A stretch of 64,000 nucleotides of DNA, taken from Atriophallophorus winterbourni. Taxonomy: Eukaryota; Platyhelminthes; Trematoda; Plagiorchiida; Microphallidae. The notes beneath the pieces were generated by a model that did not search any database, was not told where the DNA came from, and was given only the letters and a program-made list of their open reading frames with translations. The stretch lies in NCBI GenBank assembly GCA_013407085.1, contig JACCGJ010000200.1, positions 41,243 through 105,242 of the forward strand, in the 5' to 3' direction. The position numbers and the translations under genes are program-made. Positions 11,320 to 24,589 of this stretch are shown here, piece by piece (within the stretch, counting starts at the first letter, position 1; every line of letters begins with the position of its first letter).

Positions 11320-12570
11320 CATTTAGGCTTCAATTCCTCGCTCAAGTTCCCAGTCACATTTCTACAAATCAACTGCATTGGCCAGCTATCTTCAAGATCT
11401 GTATTCAGCGGCCGAGAAATCTACCTACTCTTCTACAGCTTATGGAGCAAAAGCTAGATTTTCACATTTATGAAGCTCAAGGACAAAAGCTTTGATATCA
11501 CGTATGGAAATGTCTCTACCGCAAGTGTTGACTTCCTGAGATGAATTATTCATACAGAATGTCTATAGGAATAAAAGTCAAGCGGAACTTTTATGACACG
11601 GTATATGGATTTGATGCTGTAGTAATTTCAGTGGTGATAGCAATCGTAAAAATGCAAGACAGAGAAGGGATACAACATACCCTAATTTTATTTATGTTAT
11701 CTGAGTAAATTTTGTTTTGTATGCACCTTAACGTCTTTGCAAATATTCCCACGCGTCACTAAATTCATGATTGAACAATAAATTTATCGTCATCAACTGA
11801 AAACGATACCGCTATAATAAAACATATTGAACCACAAACATTTATCATGGAAAATGCTAATTTATCCGGAACTACGCGAACTGAGATACAATGTATCCTC
11901 GAGTTAAATGTTCCGATTTTTATTCACTATCTTCGACTATCATAAATTGTTCCCGAGTATTCTTGTTACATATGCTTATCGATCACGTGATCAAGAATTT
12001 CCTATAACTAGTTTTCCCCTAAATCAAGTTATTATCGCTTGAGAACACTCGCTAAATTAGACTGAGTTCAACTTTGCTAAATAGGCAATTATGTATAATT
12101 AAACGTGTACGAAAATAAGAGTATTTTTGTTGATTCTGGAAATAGGATTACAATATTTTAAATTTAATCGTACTTGGAACGTTGAATTCACATCACTGAA
12201 TACATCTAAGAAACTTTCGAGCATATATGTGACGCAGAAGAAAAAATAAAATTAGTTATTATTGGCTACTGTGTATTGCTTTGAAAGGACCTATGCAACT
12301 CACTTCCGCCACATGCAACCGAAGTGACTGCATATGTTAGACGGCAGTTTAATGTGATGTCTAAACAAAACAGGCTCACACTGAATATACCGTCAGTCAA
12401 CCGTTCATGTGGATTTGAAATACTTGTAGTGCCGAATGTTACAAAACTAGCGTTATTATCGATGATGTGATGTCTAGGGACATCGAACCACTATGGGTAC
12501 TACACATGGATCGATACTTGATCCGGTTTTATTTTGGTGTGCATCAATGACCGTTTGAAACTCGTTACAT
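11320..12570. other. Unassigned stretch
   Basis: No open frame of note, no motif recognised, AT-rich throughout. Confidence 0.35.
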
Positions 12571-12966
12571 CTAATATAGGTTTCGTTTTGTTAGTGATTC
12601 TAAAAATTTGATGCAAATCAAGTAAAGCATGAACTGTTTGAGCTTACAGAGCGATTTGGGTACACTGGGCAACTGGTCAGAAAGGAAAAGGCTCTCATTC
12701 TGACAGTGCAAAATGGTGCAGCTGGGTAAAATATTTCCCATTATTCTATAAGATTGGATCCCGACACCTGGAATGGACAACAGGATGAAAAGGAAATCTA
12801 AGTTTTTATTAGTTGAAATCTGAAGAACCGCTTGCAATGTGAAGCCGTGTAAAGCCGAGCTTACCACATGCCGGTATGCATCGACGTACTCTTGGACGTT
12901 TTCCCGTAAAAATTCCCCCAGCGGATAACGATAAGCTTTGGCGTCATGACTACAAAAGGACATCAA
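12571..12966 (-). pseudogene. Unrecognised 131-codon minus frame beside the CR1-like LINE
   Basis: Among the longer open frames outside the receptor and LINE. It starts MSFCSHDAKAYRYPLGEFLR and ends with a Leu/Lys-rich part; no motif matched a family I know. The upstream minus sequence keeps protein-like stretches in the same frame (about 13065-12990: RANVFKLRCSIRSSYGRL) interrupted by stops, so it may be the open remainder of a decayed mobile-element ORF. Function unknown. Confidence 0.25.
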
Positions 12967-13217
12967 GCAGAGCGACTACATGGTTGGGTCTCTTCACAAC
13001 CTCCCGTATGATGATCGAATGCTGCATCTTAATTTGAATACATTCGCTCGCAAATGAGTTCGATGGAATTCAACCATCACCTATAAAATACTGGATTCAT
13101 CTTTGAGGCATCAATTTCGCCTAAGGTCAAGCCATAATGCACACTGGCATTGGATTCAAGATTCAAGATTAAAGGATTTATGGTTTAAAAAAGTTAATAC
13201 TTTACAACACCACAGGA

Positions 13218-15130
13218 TTACGGTATGAATAAAACATGAAAATTACAATAGTATAAAAGTAATAGAGAATATGAAATGTAAGGCTCACGAATGATGTTCG
13301 TTTGCAAGTGCAAGTCCAATTTCGCTTTAAAAATCGCCAAGCAAGGAGAGTCCACCACATGTTGGGGTAGGGAATTCCAAAGAAATATAGCTCGTACAGC
13401 GAAAAAATGTCGCTGACAACCAATACGGGAACTTGGAACGTAAAGGGATAAGGTATGTCCGCGTGTTACTTTCCCATCACATACATCAAGCAAGTGTTTT
13501 AGTGGATGTCCTTCGGTAGACACAATTCTATAAGTCAGAATAATATCGCGTCGTATCCTCCTTTGGGTAAAGTCAGATAGACCCAGACGTCGCAGTCTTT
13601 CGGTATACGGAACATTGCGAAGACCCATCACTAACTTTGTTGCTCTATGATAGATTTTATCGAAGAGAGCAATATCTTTTCGCAGCCAAAGGAGCCCAGC
13701 CCTCGACCGCATACTCCATCGTAAGGCGAAGGTAGACATTCATCATCATTGGTAGCGTTACAAGGGAGAATCTTCCAAATATTCTTCGAAAGATACCTAA
13801 CAATCTGTTGGCCCGTCGATATATATTCTGGCAGTGCACTGTGCTCTTGAAGTTACCACTAATCCACACTCCAAGATCTTTTTCTAACGAGCTCCATGCT
13901 AGGTTTTCAGTTCCTAATCGATATGTCCATGGAACATTCTTGCCAAGATGGAGCATCTTACATTTCTGTATGTTGAATGACATGTCATTCATGGCAGCCC
14001 AATTCGACACGCTGTCCAAATCCATTTGTAGTTTCTCAAAATCCTCTGCAGAGCTAATCGGCGTCCAAATTTTCATATCATCCGCGAACAGGACTATTTT
14101 AGAAGATATGAGGGGAGGGGTAAATCGTTTATGTATAACAGAAAGAGGAGCGGGCCTAACGCAGATCCTTGTGGGACTCAACTCGTGGTTTTAAACGTTT
14201 TTGATAGCACTCCGTTAACTTTAACTCTGGCGTCTCGATCTGACAAATAGTCACACAACCATGAGAGAAGTGGTTCACATTCCTGAACGCATCAGTTTTT
14301 GGAAAAGCAGATGATGATTGACTCTGTCAAAAGCTTTCGAAATGTCTAGGTAACAAACTTGGATGCAAGAACTTCTATCCAACTCTTTCGTCCAGTCGTC
14401 TAATGCTATGTGAAGATTTTTTGAGACAGGATCGGTGAGATTGAAATCCATGCTGTGCTGGCCAAAACAAATTAAACGATTCAAAGTGTGCAACCATTCT
14501 TTTCGAGACTATACGTTCCATGACCTTAGCAATAACAGGTAAAAGTGTGACGGGACGATAATTTGCAGCGTCAGATCGGCAATCGCCTTTGAAGCTAGGT
14601 GTTATCACGCCGGACTTCCAATCTTTCGGTACAACTCCCTTAAGCAACGAATAGTTAAACAGGCTGGAGAACGGTTCACAAAGCTGACGGTGACAGAACC
14701 TGAGCACATCCGATCTGATGCCATCCGTTCCTGGGGATTTTCTTACATTTAGTTTGAGCAAATGACTTCCAACAATCATTGGATTTATCGAAATATCACA
14801 CAATGTTTCGAATCCTATTTCGATTGAATACTCAAAACGTTCCACTAAAACATTTGGTATGAACACTTTAGAGTAGTAAATTGCTAGAGCATTTGCGGTT
14901 TTTAACGCTGTTTCAGTGAGTTTCTCACCATTCTGGATGGGACAAATACGTCGTTTGACTTTCGCTTTCGAGTTCATGATCTTGTACAGTAACTTAGGGT
15001 TGCTTTCCATTTTTGACAGGAGCATCAATTGGTGCGCTTCCTTATCCTCTCGAATAAGTGCAGTCACTTTGCTGCATAACATACGGAAATGTTGCCAAGA
15101 GGTAGAAGTATTGTTGGCTTTGTGCTGCAC
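13218..15130 (-). pseudogene. LINE reverse transcriptase remnant
   Basis: In order: SPGTDGIRSDVLRFC, DWKSGVITPSFKGD, ANYRPVTLLPVIAKVMERIV, then in a shifted frame CYLDISKAFDRVNHHLL (first catalytic Asp), VPQGSALGPLLFLLYINDL, then shifted again LFADDMKIW (catalytic F-A-D-D), and the C-terminal NIYRRANRLLGIFRRIFGRF and TERLRRLGLSDFTQRRIRRD. All palm motifs survive across at least three frames, so the domain is complete but broken. Confidence 0.9.
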
Positions 15131-16150
15131 TCACGCTGCTCGCTTCAGTGCTATCCACTTTTTTGTTCTGCTGAGGACAACAAAACGAAGTTCATGAACG
15201 CCCCTTTTCTGAACGATCTGCGAGTTCTCGTCTATCTTCATTTTCAGAAAACCTACAAGTTCGTTCCATTGCGAGTCAGCGGTTATATTGTCCGTCTGAA
15301 AATGCGGAATCTGCACGAGCGATTTACTCAGGGCCAATTTATCTACCCGTCGAACCACCCCATTCGGAGTAAGCGATTGTTGAGTACTGCAAACATAGTC
15401 GAACACAAGCACTGAATGGTCGCTAAGACCCAGTGGATCCTGGAATTCGATCGGTTCGATAGATTGTTCCTCCGATGTTAACACCAAATCCAAGACAGAG
15501 GGGCGGTCAGAACCTCTCCTCCGGGTGCATTTGTGAACATGGTTTTCTAACGGGATTGAATCTAGTACCTCTCTAAATCGGTATTCTAACGTTTGTGGGG
15601 AGTGATCGTCCCTGAGATAAAGGGCGGACAGATTAAAATCACCCATTATAGGTGTCGTTGCTTGCTGTGTGCGAGTCAAGCGCTGAAGCACTTGGATCAA
15701 CCTTTCGTTGTACGATTCCGTAGATGAAGGGGACCGATAGACCACACCAATAATGCAAACATCACCAGACATCAGTGTTAAAGAGCGCCTAATTGTATCC
15801 TCGAGCGTGAATTCTGTCTTGTCTATTAGAATGCACTGGAGTCGATTATGATAATAAAGAGAAACACCACCACCACTTCTCTCTCAATCGTTCCTTATCA
15901 AATTCATATTTGGAATTGATGTCTCCGTTTCAAACAATTGGGAAGAATACCATGTTTATGTAATGGCGATAATGTCAGGTGAGTAGCGCGAACATATTTC
16001 GGTTAGCTCAGCTAATTTGTTTGGAAGGCTTTGTGCATTTGTATATAAAATTCTTATAAAGTTTTTGGTGTTAAAATCATGAAAAGTTATAAGAGGGCCG
16101 ACTCGGTTAGAGTCGGAATGCTCAAGTTTTTTGGAGCAATCGCATGACAT
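15131..16150 (-). pseudogene. LINE endonuclease domain remnant
   Basis: N-terminal part: ILYTNAQSLPNKLAELTEIC and SPDIIAIT (the N-A-Q-S-L-x-x-K and D-I-I-x-I-T-E-T-W box). After a stop at 15956 it continues as ETWYSSQLF and SGGGVSLYY, then VCIIGVVYRSPSS, PIMGDFNLSALYL (catalytic G-D-F-N) and LGLSDHSVLVFDY (catalytic S-D-H). The active-site residues are still present, so inactivation is by frame breaks. A single TGA at 15133-15131 separates this frame from the reverse transcriptase frame. Confidence 0.85.
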
Positions 16151-16891
16151 TCAGGTTGAACCTCATCACTAGGCCTTTGTGGGTCAGTACTATACGTTTG
16201 CTTGCTTCCGGCTATTACCTTGGGCAAGCTCAACTTGACGTTTTGTGGTAGGTTTTTTCTATCAGCTTTCCATTCACGTTTGATAGTATCCGTCATTTCG
16301 GTTGTGAAGAAGGTTAGCTTTAAAGGGCTAGGACCTTGCCCTTTATAGTTGGCAGACCGCAGTATCCTAAAAGCATCCACAAGTATGGTATTTTTAATAT
16401 CAATTGTTTCGGCTAGATATTTCCACTGTTTGCGGTCGTGCACAGACTTTTCTTGAGAAGGTACGTCAGCAGCATCTTCCGAAACACCAAGAATTACAAT
16501 ACTTCTTGGATTACGTTCTTCACGATATTTCTGCGACGACTTTCGCTCCCACCATGGTAAGTCTGCATGGATACGATGTCGTCTCTGGAACACCTCTAAG
16601 AATGTTAGCATTTAAGAGTACGTTTTCCATGTCCTCCGCAGATTGCAACGTTATTCTTAAAAGGCGAGGATCATCCGTGTGAGGAGAATTCCGGTGTCGG
16701 TTCAATCGAACTATTGATATGGGAGTAACCGCGGCCAATCTCATCTGGCTGCAGAGTTCATACCACTCAGCTAAGTCATGTTTTTGCTTAGCGTCAACCA
16801 GCGTTTCCTGCGACTCGGATAAAACGCCTTCTTAAAAGAACTGCCATCGGTTCTTCTTTTCAGTGCATGTTTCTTTCTTCTGGAGCTCCAT
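16087..16891 (-). pseudogene. LINE ORF1 (gag-like) remnant
   Basis: ATG at 16891 (MELQKKETCTEKK), then a stop near 16835, an open frame through RLAAVTPISIVRLNRHRNSP and DPRLLRITLQSAEDMENVLL, and a frameshift into RNPRSIVILGVSEDAADVPS and PLKLTFFTTEMTD. The pairing of R-x-I-V-I-x-G-V-x-E with R-P-x-L-L-x-I-T-L-x-S matches the nucleic-acid-binding ORF1 region of CR1/Jockey-like elements. At least one stop and one frameshift. Confidence 0.55.
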
Positions 16892-18640
16892 ACCGTCAGA
16901 TATTGTGCAATCATTTAATGAAACAAGTTTCATAAACAAACTGGATACGTAGTAATTCCACCATTCAATTCGTGCATATAACTTAATGTAGCAAATTGAC
17001 ACCATATTTTCCTCAAGAATATTTTTTTAATCATAGCAAGACAATACATGACATTTTTATAATTGCAATTCTGTCGATCTTCCCAACGGCTCGATTTTTG
17101 TTTATATTATTCTCATTTTACAAATATCCTATGGAGTTGTACAGCAATAAGCTTTATATATCGTAAATTCTCGAATCTTGAATCGAAACATAAAATGTTT
17201 TGCCCTTGATTTTTCAGACAACAAAAATGTATTTTGTGATCCTTGCAAACATTGAATACAATCGTGATATATTTAGAAGTCGGGGATAAATCGTGGGTGT
17301 TTTTCGTATTTGATTGTATCTCTGTTGATCCACAGGATAACAGCAAACTTTTATAAATTTATAAACAACATGAACATGTTAAACAACTTTGAAATATAAT
17401 CTGTATTCGACTTTTATCCATTTGTTCGCCACTTGCATTAAGTTTTATGTTTGCAATCAGTTTGTCGTGATAAGGAAAATTTCAGATATAATTTGACAAG
17501 TTGAAGCAATTTACTTTTCTTCCGGAGGTTTATTTGATGAAAAATACAGCAATTGGTGCCACAAATATGACAGATTTATATACAAAGTTGAACAAAATTT
17601 ATTTTGTTTTTATTAAAGTGCAAATGACCGGAATTTTAAATGGGTAATTGTTAAATCAAGCTAATTTCGGCGATGAAAATATTTCCAAAACCACCAAATC
17701 CGGGGCTGGCATTAAATCAAATGGAAATGTTTCATGTGCTTCCCCTCAAAGCGAGGTATCAAAAAGATTACCGTTATTAGCTTGAGCCATTCCGAACACC
17801 TTGTGGAAATGCTTGTTTAAAAGTTTCAAAGACAATCCATGTCGACCCGGTGTTTGACCTTATCAGTTCATGGATACTTCTGATCCACTGCATTATGATT
17901 TACACAAATATCGATAATCTTCCAAGAATCAGTCGAGAACCTCGTGTTATCGAAGGACTTTTATTCAAAAAGCATCTAAGTACCGCTTTATAAAGTTTCT
18001 TTTTATTGATGTTATACATCAAATGTATCTCGATAATTTGATATCTATAATTTTTATGTTCAATATATATATCTATATATATGACTAGTACAATAATGTT
18101 CATTATTATAATATATAAGCTACATGATTAAGTGTAATTGTCAAAAATGACATGAACCCACGGAAAACTAGGACGCAGTTGCGTGCTTGGGCTTGACAAA
18201 GCTATCATCATATAATGATTTTCTATTTCACGCATCACGAATGCTTGCGAGCTGTTTCTCCTGTTTCGGAGAAATAATTGTGAAAAAGCTTGAAATCTGT
18301 AGCCCCAGATAGGTGAGCTGAAGCGAACAATTACATACACATATACACGCACATATTTATGCAGTTATACTTTCGGGTTTGAATAAAATAAAAATACGTA
18401 AGGCTGGCGTCCCTTTACTGATTATCGTAGATTGTAGTGTATGTCCAACACACGAATTATCTAAGCATAATGTCCAGTTGTTGAACCCACTAGTCGGTAA
18501 CACGAATTATTTCATTAAGAACTCTTTCGATTCTGTTCCTTGATTAAGTACCGTAACGCTTGAGACTGATGAAATGATGGTAAGATTCGATGTGAGTGAC
18601 TTGTTAACAAATATGCATGCCATGAACACTGCTCAAAGGG
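16892..18640. other. Unassigned AT-rich stretch
   Basis: Short frames only; a TA-rich run near 18060-18080. Nothing recognisable. Confidence 0.4.
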
Positions 18641-19740
18641 TATATTAAGCGATCCAGTAACCACTTTATTTACCTTATGATAAATCCTTTTGAGTAGCGA
18701 GATATCTTTTTCCTTCTATGATGTTCAAGCTTATACTGTAAAGTCTACAACTGGATGTTTGTATGTAATAAGTATCTTTAACAATGGAACGTGGGAGATG
18801 TCCGAAAATTCGTCTGAGCAAACCGAGTATGCCGCATGCACTGCAGGCTGTTTATCGAATTTCCGCACACTCATATACCGGAATCGTTCTGCGATATACA
18901 CCACTCAAGCATGTGGCTGCAAAGTACTTATGATAACGCGAATGTTTTCCTAACTTGCAACATTTTGCACTTGCGGATGTTGAAGGGAAGCTTGTTTTGA
19001 ATTGACCATTAGTGTAGCTTATTTAAGTCAGCCTGTAAAACTAGGCAATCCTCGTCAGAGTTTGACTTCATCAAAATTTTTATATCAACGACGAAAAGAA
19101 TAAGCATTCATCGTACCAGTTTCGGTAGATCATTTATAAATATTAAGAAAAGTATTGGATAGAGTAATGAACCTTGTGGGACACTGCTTGTGGCATCAAT
19201 ATTTCGGGAAATATTTCATATATTCTTACCATCGCTTTGCGTTTAGACAGGTAACTTGCAAATCATGATAATAGATAGAATTCCTGCAGCTCATGAAGTA
19301 GTCAGGAGTGATCAACTCGATCGAAATCTTTACATATATCTAGGTATCAGGCGTGTACGGAACTTCCTTCGTATAGTGCTTGCGTCCAATCGTTGAGAGT
19401 CGTGAACAAGTAAGACAAGCATGGGTGTTTTTTCTTAATCCATGTTGTTTCTGAGAAAGAATTTCATGGCTCTCGAGGTACATGCTAAGACTTTCACACA
19501 CCAAGCGTTCCAGCACTTTAGAAGCAAGTGAAAGCAGCGTCAGAGGGCGGTAATTGGCCGGATCAGGATGACTGCCACCTTTGTAGAATGGCGCAATAAC
19601 TCCGGCTTTCCAGTCAGCTGGCACGCTTCCAGTATTTAGTATGTGACTAAATAAATAATATAGTGGGCCACAAGGCTCCAGCCACGTAAATTAAGAATAT
19701 CCGGCGTTATTCCGGCTTGAACCTCGTATTTACATCGGTG
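18640..19740 (-). pseudogene. Second CR1-like reverse transcriptase fragment
   Basis: The minus frame at 19624-19340 reads PADWKAGVIAPFYKGGSHPD, then PANYRPLTLLSLASKVLERL, then QKQHGL. Further downstream come S-V-P-Q-G-S-L-L (about 19180) and a decayed F-A-D-D region (about 19100, with V-V-D). A different copy or subfamily from the 13-17 kb element. Endonuclease and ORF1 are absent: 5'-truncated and heavily mutated. Confidence 0.75.
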
Positions 19741-19860
19741 GCCTGACGAAGATTCGGTGTGTAAAGCGAAACATTACCAAAAATAAGGCTCAACTGATTT
19801 ATTACAATCTTTTTTCATTAACATGAATCCCCGATCCGCCACAAACAGTTCCCAACCCAT
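19738..19860 (+). repeat. Dispersed repeat C, partial copy
   Basis: GGCCTGACGAAGATTCGGTG, AAAGCGAAACATTACCAAAA, CAACTGATTTATTACAATC: the left-arm block also seen at 530-600 and (in part) 25705. It abuts the reverse transcriptase fragment. Confidence 0.6.
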
Positions 19861-21689
19861 ATAAAATTGTTAATTTTTGGTATGGATTGATGATCTAAAG
19901 TAGCGAAATTGTTCTCAGTTTAGAATCAAATATCTTCCAAATAATGATGTTTAAATTTCTTCAATATTTCCGGTTTATAATGCTTAATTCGTTTGGGGTT
20001 TGTCTGCGAATTGTGATAAATTATTTGATTTTACTGGCCAACTTAATTTTGACATTTTACTGTCTTGAAAATGAATTTATCCACCGAGCGATTACAATTT
20101 AGCAGAGAAGGTTTTATAAATCCCGACAGGCGCTTGTTATTATTTACCTTCCTAACTAAAACTTTCTCTTTGAACCAAATTAAATAAAGCAGATTAAATC
20201 ATTTCTGGTTCGTTGTTTATATCCATTGATAATTTATCAACCGGAAACAACAGTAGATTCAAGATCCTGCCTGAAATTAATTATTAAAGTTCCAAGCTCA
20301 TGAAGCATGGACACAATAACGGAAATAGAAACAGAAGATAGGTACACTATTCAAGAGAACGGAAGTAAAGTCCTAGAATAATTGTATTAAATTTCAAAAT
20401 CTTTATGTCTTCGATATCTCCACATATCACACATTGGCCAGTCGTCTACTATCTTTGAAATTACCTGCATTTAATACGGTGATTTAAATCAGGATTTGTA
20501 TTGTAATGATGACTGAACATACGGAAATAGAATGAAAATCTTTTTTTGTAGATTTTCAATCAAACATAAGTGGTTGAAAATTTTTTTACCAAACTGGTTA
20601 CATTGATCAACATTGCAAAATGATACTAAATGCTAGTAATTTAGCGCTTCATGGATTCTCGTATACTGTGTACATTTTGATATTTGATGATCTAATCGAG
20701 AAAAAATTAAAATTTAGCTTTTAATGAGCGCGTTTCAACGTTGTCTGCTGCACATGTGCTGGCTGTTTGCTGATCATAAATACATGTTGATGGCAAGCAG
20801 CAAATTTATTCATCCGGAAATCACACACAATCAACGTAACGTATTGGAGTTTTGAAATTAACTATATTTTGTGTGTGGATATTATCAAGGATTATTGATT
20901 TCCCGTCAAAGTTCAGTTCCTTTTAGTGTGCACTTTTTGTCATGTATTCTGCTATACATAATTGAACCAGTATCATTGGAAAAGCCCAAATACAATTTTA
21001 ATTAATCATACTTTCCGTATTTTATTCATGCGACTCAAAACCTTTGATAACTCAGAAGTAGAACTGTAGTTTTGATTCGATGCGCGCATCTAGCTTTCGA
21101 TACCGACTACATGCACATTTATTTCAGACAAACTGAAGGCATGTTCTATTCGAGTGGATTACTATAAACACATCAAGTTCTATTTCAGACAAGTGCAACT
21201 GTCTACCAACACTACGACGAAATTAAACAGTGTTTTAAAGTTCTGTTGCCCTAAAAGTTGTCTTGCAAGTTACAAGCTGCAATATTAAGATCAACCATGT
21301 CTTCGATTGATGCTAATTTCAAACAGTTCATAGAATGCGTATAATGAGTCATTGATTGCTAATTTTAAGTTATACTACACAACATTGCAATACATTAGGT
21401 TGAAATATCTATCGGATAAAACTACAGCTATTATCATCATGTTCACTGCAGGGTTTTCTACTAAAACACTGGATAACATTGTTGAAAAAATTCAAGAAAG
21501 CATTCATGTATTCAGCATAAACAAAGTTCCAAATCCTACACTCTTGGATCGTGATCCAGACTCAGGAGAATTGTTTCACTCGTGTAACCCAAACCATTCT
21601 TGCAATTAACATCACCACCTTCCAGATAATGCATTGTTTGTAAGAATATTCTTCTATCATTACTTATTTTGAAGAAGATCCTAACTCAA
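19861..21689. other. Unassigned stretch
   Basis: An 85-codon plus frame at 21352-21609 (TAGFSTKTLDNIVEKIQESI) lies directly upstream of the LINE fragment at 21690 and may be its continuation; otherwise nothing recognised. Confidence 0.3.
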
Positions 21690-22352
21690 TGTAACTCATT
21701 TTCGCCGCCATGCAAAGACTCCGACCTGACAATCAGCATGAGCCTGACCAAGGTTTTCGCTCAAAGGACTGCTGATAACGGTCAGTTTGTACCAGTACAT
21801 CATTTCACACATCTTAGTCCAACCATTGCGAATAACCTCTTGGTAGACACGGAGATCGATAAGCTGCAGTGCTTTTTAGAGCTGGTCTAGAGCATGCTAA
21901 CCTTACTGCTAAAATGCCGACTACGATAGCTAGCTAATGAGTACAGAGTGGAAAGTCTTCGTCTTCCGCAATTCTACTCTCTGGTGAGTGAAAATCAGAA
22001 AGTTGACCATTCGACAGACCGCACTTGCAGCACAACGACGTTCGCAAGCAAATATGAAAGCCCTTGACAATAAACCCACGAGTTGGAAAGAAATTTTACG
22101 TGACCGCTGACTTTGGATGTATCGCGTGAAGCGTCGTCTGCGAGCTAGGGAAGAGAAGTTACTGCTCTCGTCTGCTGAATATAGATCACACCAACAACAT
22201 GAAACTAACATCGTTTGTCTGAGTACTACTAATCGCTTTGATCGCCGTGGAAGTGATTGTTTATATCAATACCGAATCTTTTTTATTCAAAAGGCGGTGG
22301 ATCACGTGAAATTCATGAACTTGTGATGTACATTCATGGAGGCCAACAAAAA
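21690..22352 (+). pseudogene. ZF-LINE fragment: RT part, C-terminal part, finger remnant and tail
   Basis: Plus frames read CKDSDLTISMSLTKVFAQ, then HHFTHLSPTIANNLLVDTEI (the L-T-I-S-x-x-K-T-K-V ... F-T-Y-L-G-S-T-I ... D-x-E-I segment after the catalytic palm). Sequence then jumps to the C-terminal part (ALAAQRRSQANMKALDN, PTSWKEILRD, YRVKRRLRAREEKLLL), so the stretch between is deleted. A degraded finger (DCLYQYRIFF) and a tail with an internal deletion (GATGTACATTCATGGAGGCC) close it. Confidence 0.7.
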
Positions 22353-22879
22353 ACAGCAATTTGTCTTATGGTCGCGATTTGATTTTGATATAATTTTTCG
22401 AAACAGTTCCCAGTGACCCCTAAATTATTGCCTCGTAATTGAAAAGCTCATTATCAACAAAGTCGATTTTTAAGTAGTTCCATATATTAAGAATGGAAAA
22501 GTGGAGACCTGGACCTGTGATATTTAGCAGAACCCCTTTCCTGGTCAAATATTCGCTGTTTGCAATATTCTACTTTGATCATGACTTGTTATGAGAAAGT
22601 AAATCTGCTGTGCCTTTCTCCCGACGTTTTTCCTGCATCCATTGTTGTGATACGCTCAATTAGACTTTAATCCACGAGCGCATAAAAGCTAATATTGAAA
22701 TACTATAAACAAGCGAACAGTAAAAAAGTTTTCTAGAACTGCGACTAAACTTTATTTTAAAAGTTCATATCGAGCCTGCTGCGTTCAGTCACTTCGGTCA
22801 CGGACCTGGCGATGCAAAAATTTATGGTTAGCAAAGCGAACTTTTCACAACTCTACAAGACTACAGTAAAAAGGCAAAT
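22353..22879. other. Unassigned stretch
   Basis: No open frame or repeat of note. Confidence 0.35.
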
Positions 22880-23080
22880 GTAAAATATTACGAGTATCCC
22901 AAATGTATGGCTCACGAATGATGTTTTTTGCGTATGTAGTTCCAATTTCCCATTAGATATCGCCATCCACGGAGCGTATACCACATACATTGTATGTTTG
23001 AACCTTTAATGTTTACGTGTTTCCTTGGATATGAATTCATGCCCTCGATGTGATAGAGCAAACGGGAAGTCACCTAAATG
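22880..23080 (-). mobile_element. CR1-like LINE 3'-end fragment
   Basis: The plus strand carries GGCTCACGAATGATGTT, AGTTCCAATTTC and AAAT/ATATCGCCA in the order and spacing of 13280-13340 of the larger LINE, which codes for the extreme C-terminus and start of the 3' UTR on the minus strand. Coding frame lost. Confidence 0.65.
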
Positions 23081-24589
23081 GTTCATTTGGACTAAAAACT
23101 GTTAGTGAAAAGACAATCCAAATGTGGAAAATTTAATTGGGAAAGGTGTGGAAATAATGGAAATTTTTACCTAAGTAACTTTCAGCGATTGTATTTCGCG
23201 GTGATGTTGTAGAGGGTGTAAAGTACACTATCGTAGATTGAGGGTGCCAATCAAGAGGTCTCTGATAATATACCGATGTCCGGCATCCGGTGCGAAACAA
23301 GAGCAACAAGTGCCGGAAACTCCAACAACCAATTTCATAAACCTACAAGAATTCGGGTTTCGGATAATTCTCTACGGGACTTCCTGTTTGGGAACAAAAT
23401 CATATGAAAAAATCACCGCTGTTGTTCTTCATCTGCATTGTCTCCAAATGTGTCGTCTCTCGAAGCGTCTTTACGTGCTTCTTCGAAAGCATGATTCTTG
23501 TGGGTTAGCATGTTGTTATGTGTCTTTCCGGCACTACTTGGTCTCGCGTTATACCGGATGGCGGCGTTCCACATGTCATCTAAGGCATCCAGTGGACATC
23601 ACACATTATAAAACTCCAAAACCATACAACATATTCGCGATACCAGAATGGATTCCTTTTTTATCTATAACATTGCATGTTGATGCTTAAGAATGATTTC
23701 GTTTCTCTGCATATTAGATGCAATACCACTTTAGAACGTTCCAATTTGTTTGTGTGCCTTAAACGTTTGATGGATGGTTGATTCTTGGTGAATCGTCTCA
23801 TACATTCAAATTGCAGTCATCATGCTTGTTATTTTTTGTCAGTGGACTTCATACGAAAACAAATGTACGTGCTACTTCCTAAAATTCTGCTGAAATGACC
23901 GGGTGGTCATCAGGAATTGTTATTTGTTATCCGTTGACATTCTACATGATTTTGCGCATGATGAAGACAATTGAACGAGACGGGAATTGTTATTTTATCA
24001 AAAAAATGATATCAAGCTTTCGACAGCCTCAATTTCACGTGGCTCGAAACTAGGTAAGATGCCTGAAACCATTCCAGATTGAAAGTAAGTTAGTTATGCC
24101 TTGAATTGTATGGTATGATTGTAAAATGAACTACCCTCGAGAACTGAATGAATTTCAAATAAATTAAAGCATGACTAGTTTCCCAATTTTTATGTGTTTT
24201 GGTTGCAATCCACCTTCTTTCTTAATATTGTTCCTCGAATTCGTAGATGAACACAGCTTCTTGTTAATCCTATTTTCTCCTGGTTAGAAAATTTTATAAA
24301 CTCCAGAAATTAACGATTTAATCAAATCAAAGTTCAGGTGTATCCTATTGTTATTCTTTCAACAAACTTCAATTTCCATATTGTATGCTACTTTAAATTT
24401 TCTCGTTTAAAATTGGACTTGACACACGCACTCACGTCATGAGACAAACAATGGGATACGGAGAAGAAACAGTGAATCCCTAAATGATGAAACTTAACCT
24501 TCTGGATGAATAGCTTTTGAATTGATGGATAACAATCAGTAAAATTAAATTGGTAAAATAAAAACTTGAATAGTGTTACTCACCCGTTG
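23081..24589. other. Unassigned stretch, with a 150-codon plus frame
   Basis: The frame at 23238-23690 starts with MRVPIKRSLI and is cysteine-containing, but no domain, splice signals or family were recognised. I treat it as a chance or relict frame. The rest is featureless. Confidence 0.25.

Larger units (their letters stand above)
13148..16891 (-). mobile_element. Near full-length, inactivated CR1-like LINE
   Basis: Minus-strand order: ORF1-like gag region, apurinic-type endonuclease, reverse transcriptase, C-terminal region, then a 3' end with heptamer repeats (complement of ATTCAAG) at 13154-13170, as CR1-type elements often have. About 3.7 kb. Several stops and frameshifts make it non-functional. 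Relatives: the CR1-clade elements of flatworms such as SR1 and the Perere group; the exact family cannot be named without a search. Confidence 0.85.

Noticed and set aside
18560..18600. CTGATGAAATGATGG as a hammerhead core
   Set aside because: No GAAA partner and no helix II pairing; it lies beside a decayed LINE fragment.
23238..23690. 150-codon plus frame
   Set aside because: No recognisable domain, no splice context, and composition like its surroundings; probably chance.
23905..23930. Minus-strand CTGATGACCACC as a hammerhead core
   Set aside because: Lacks a helix II hairpin followed by GAAA and shares no flank with the hammerhead repeats.
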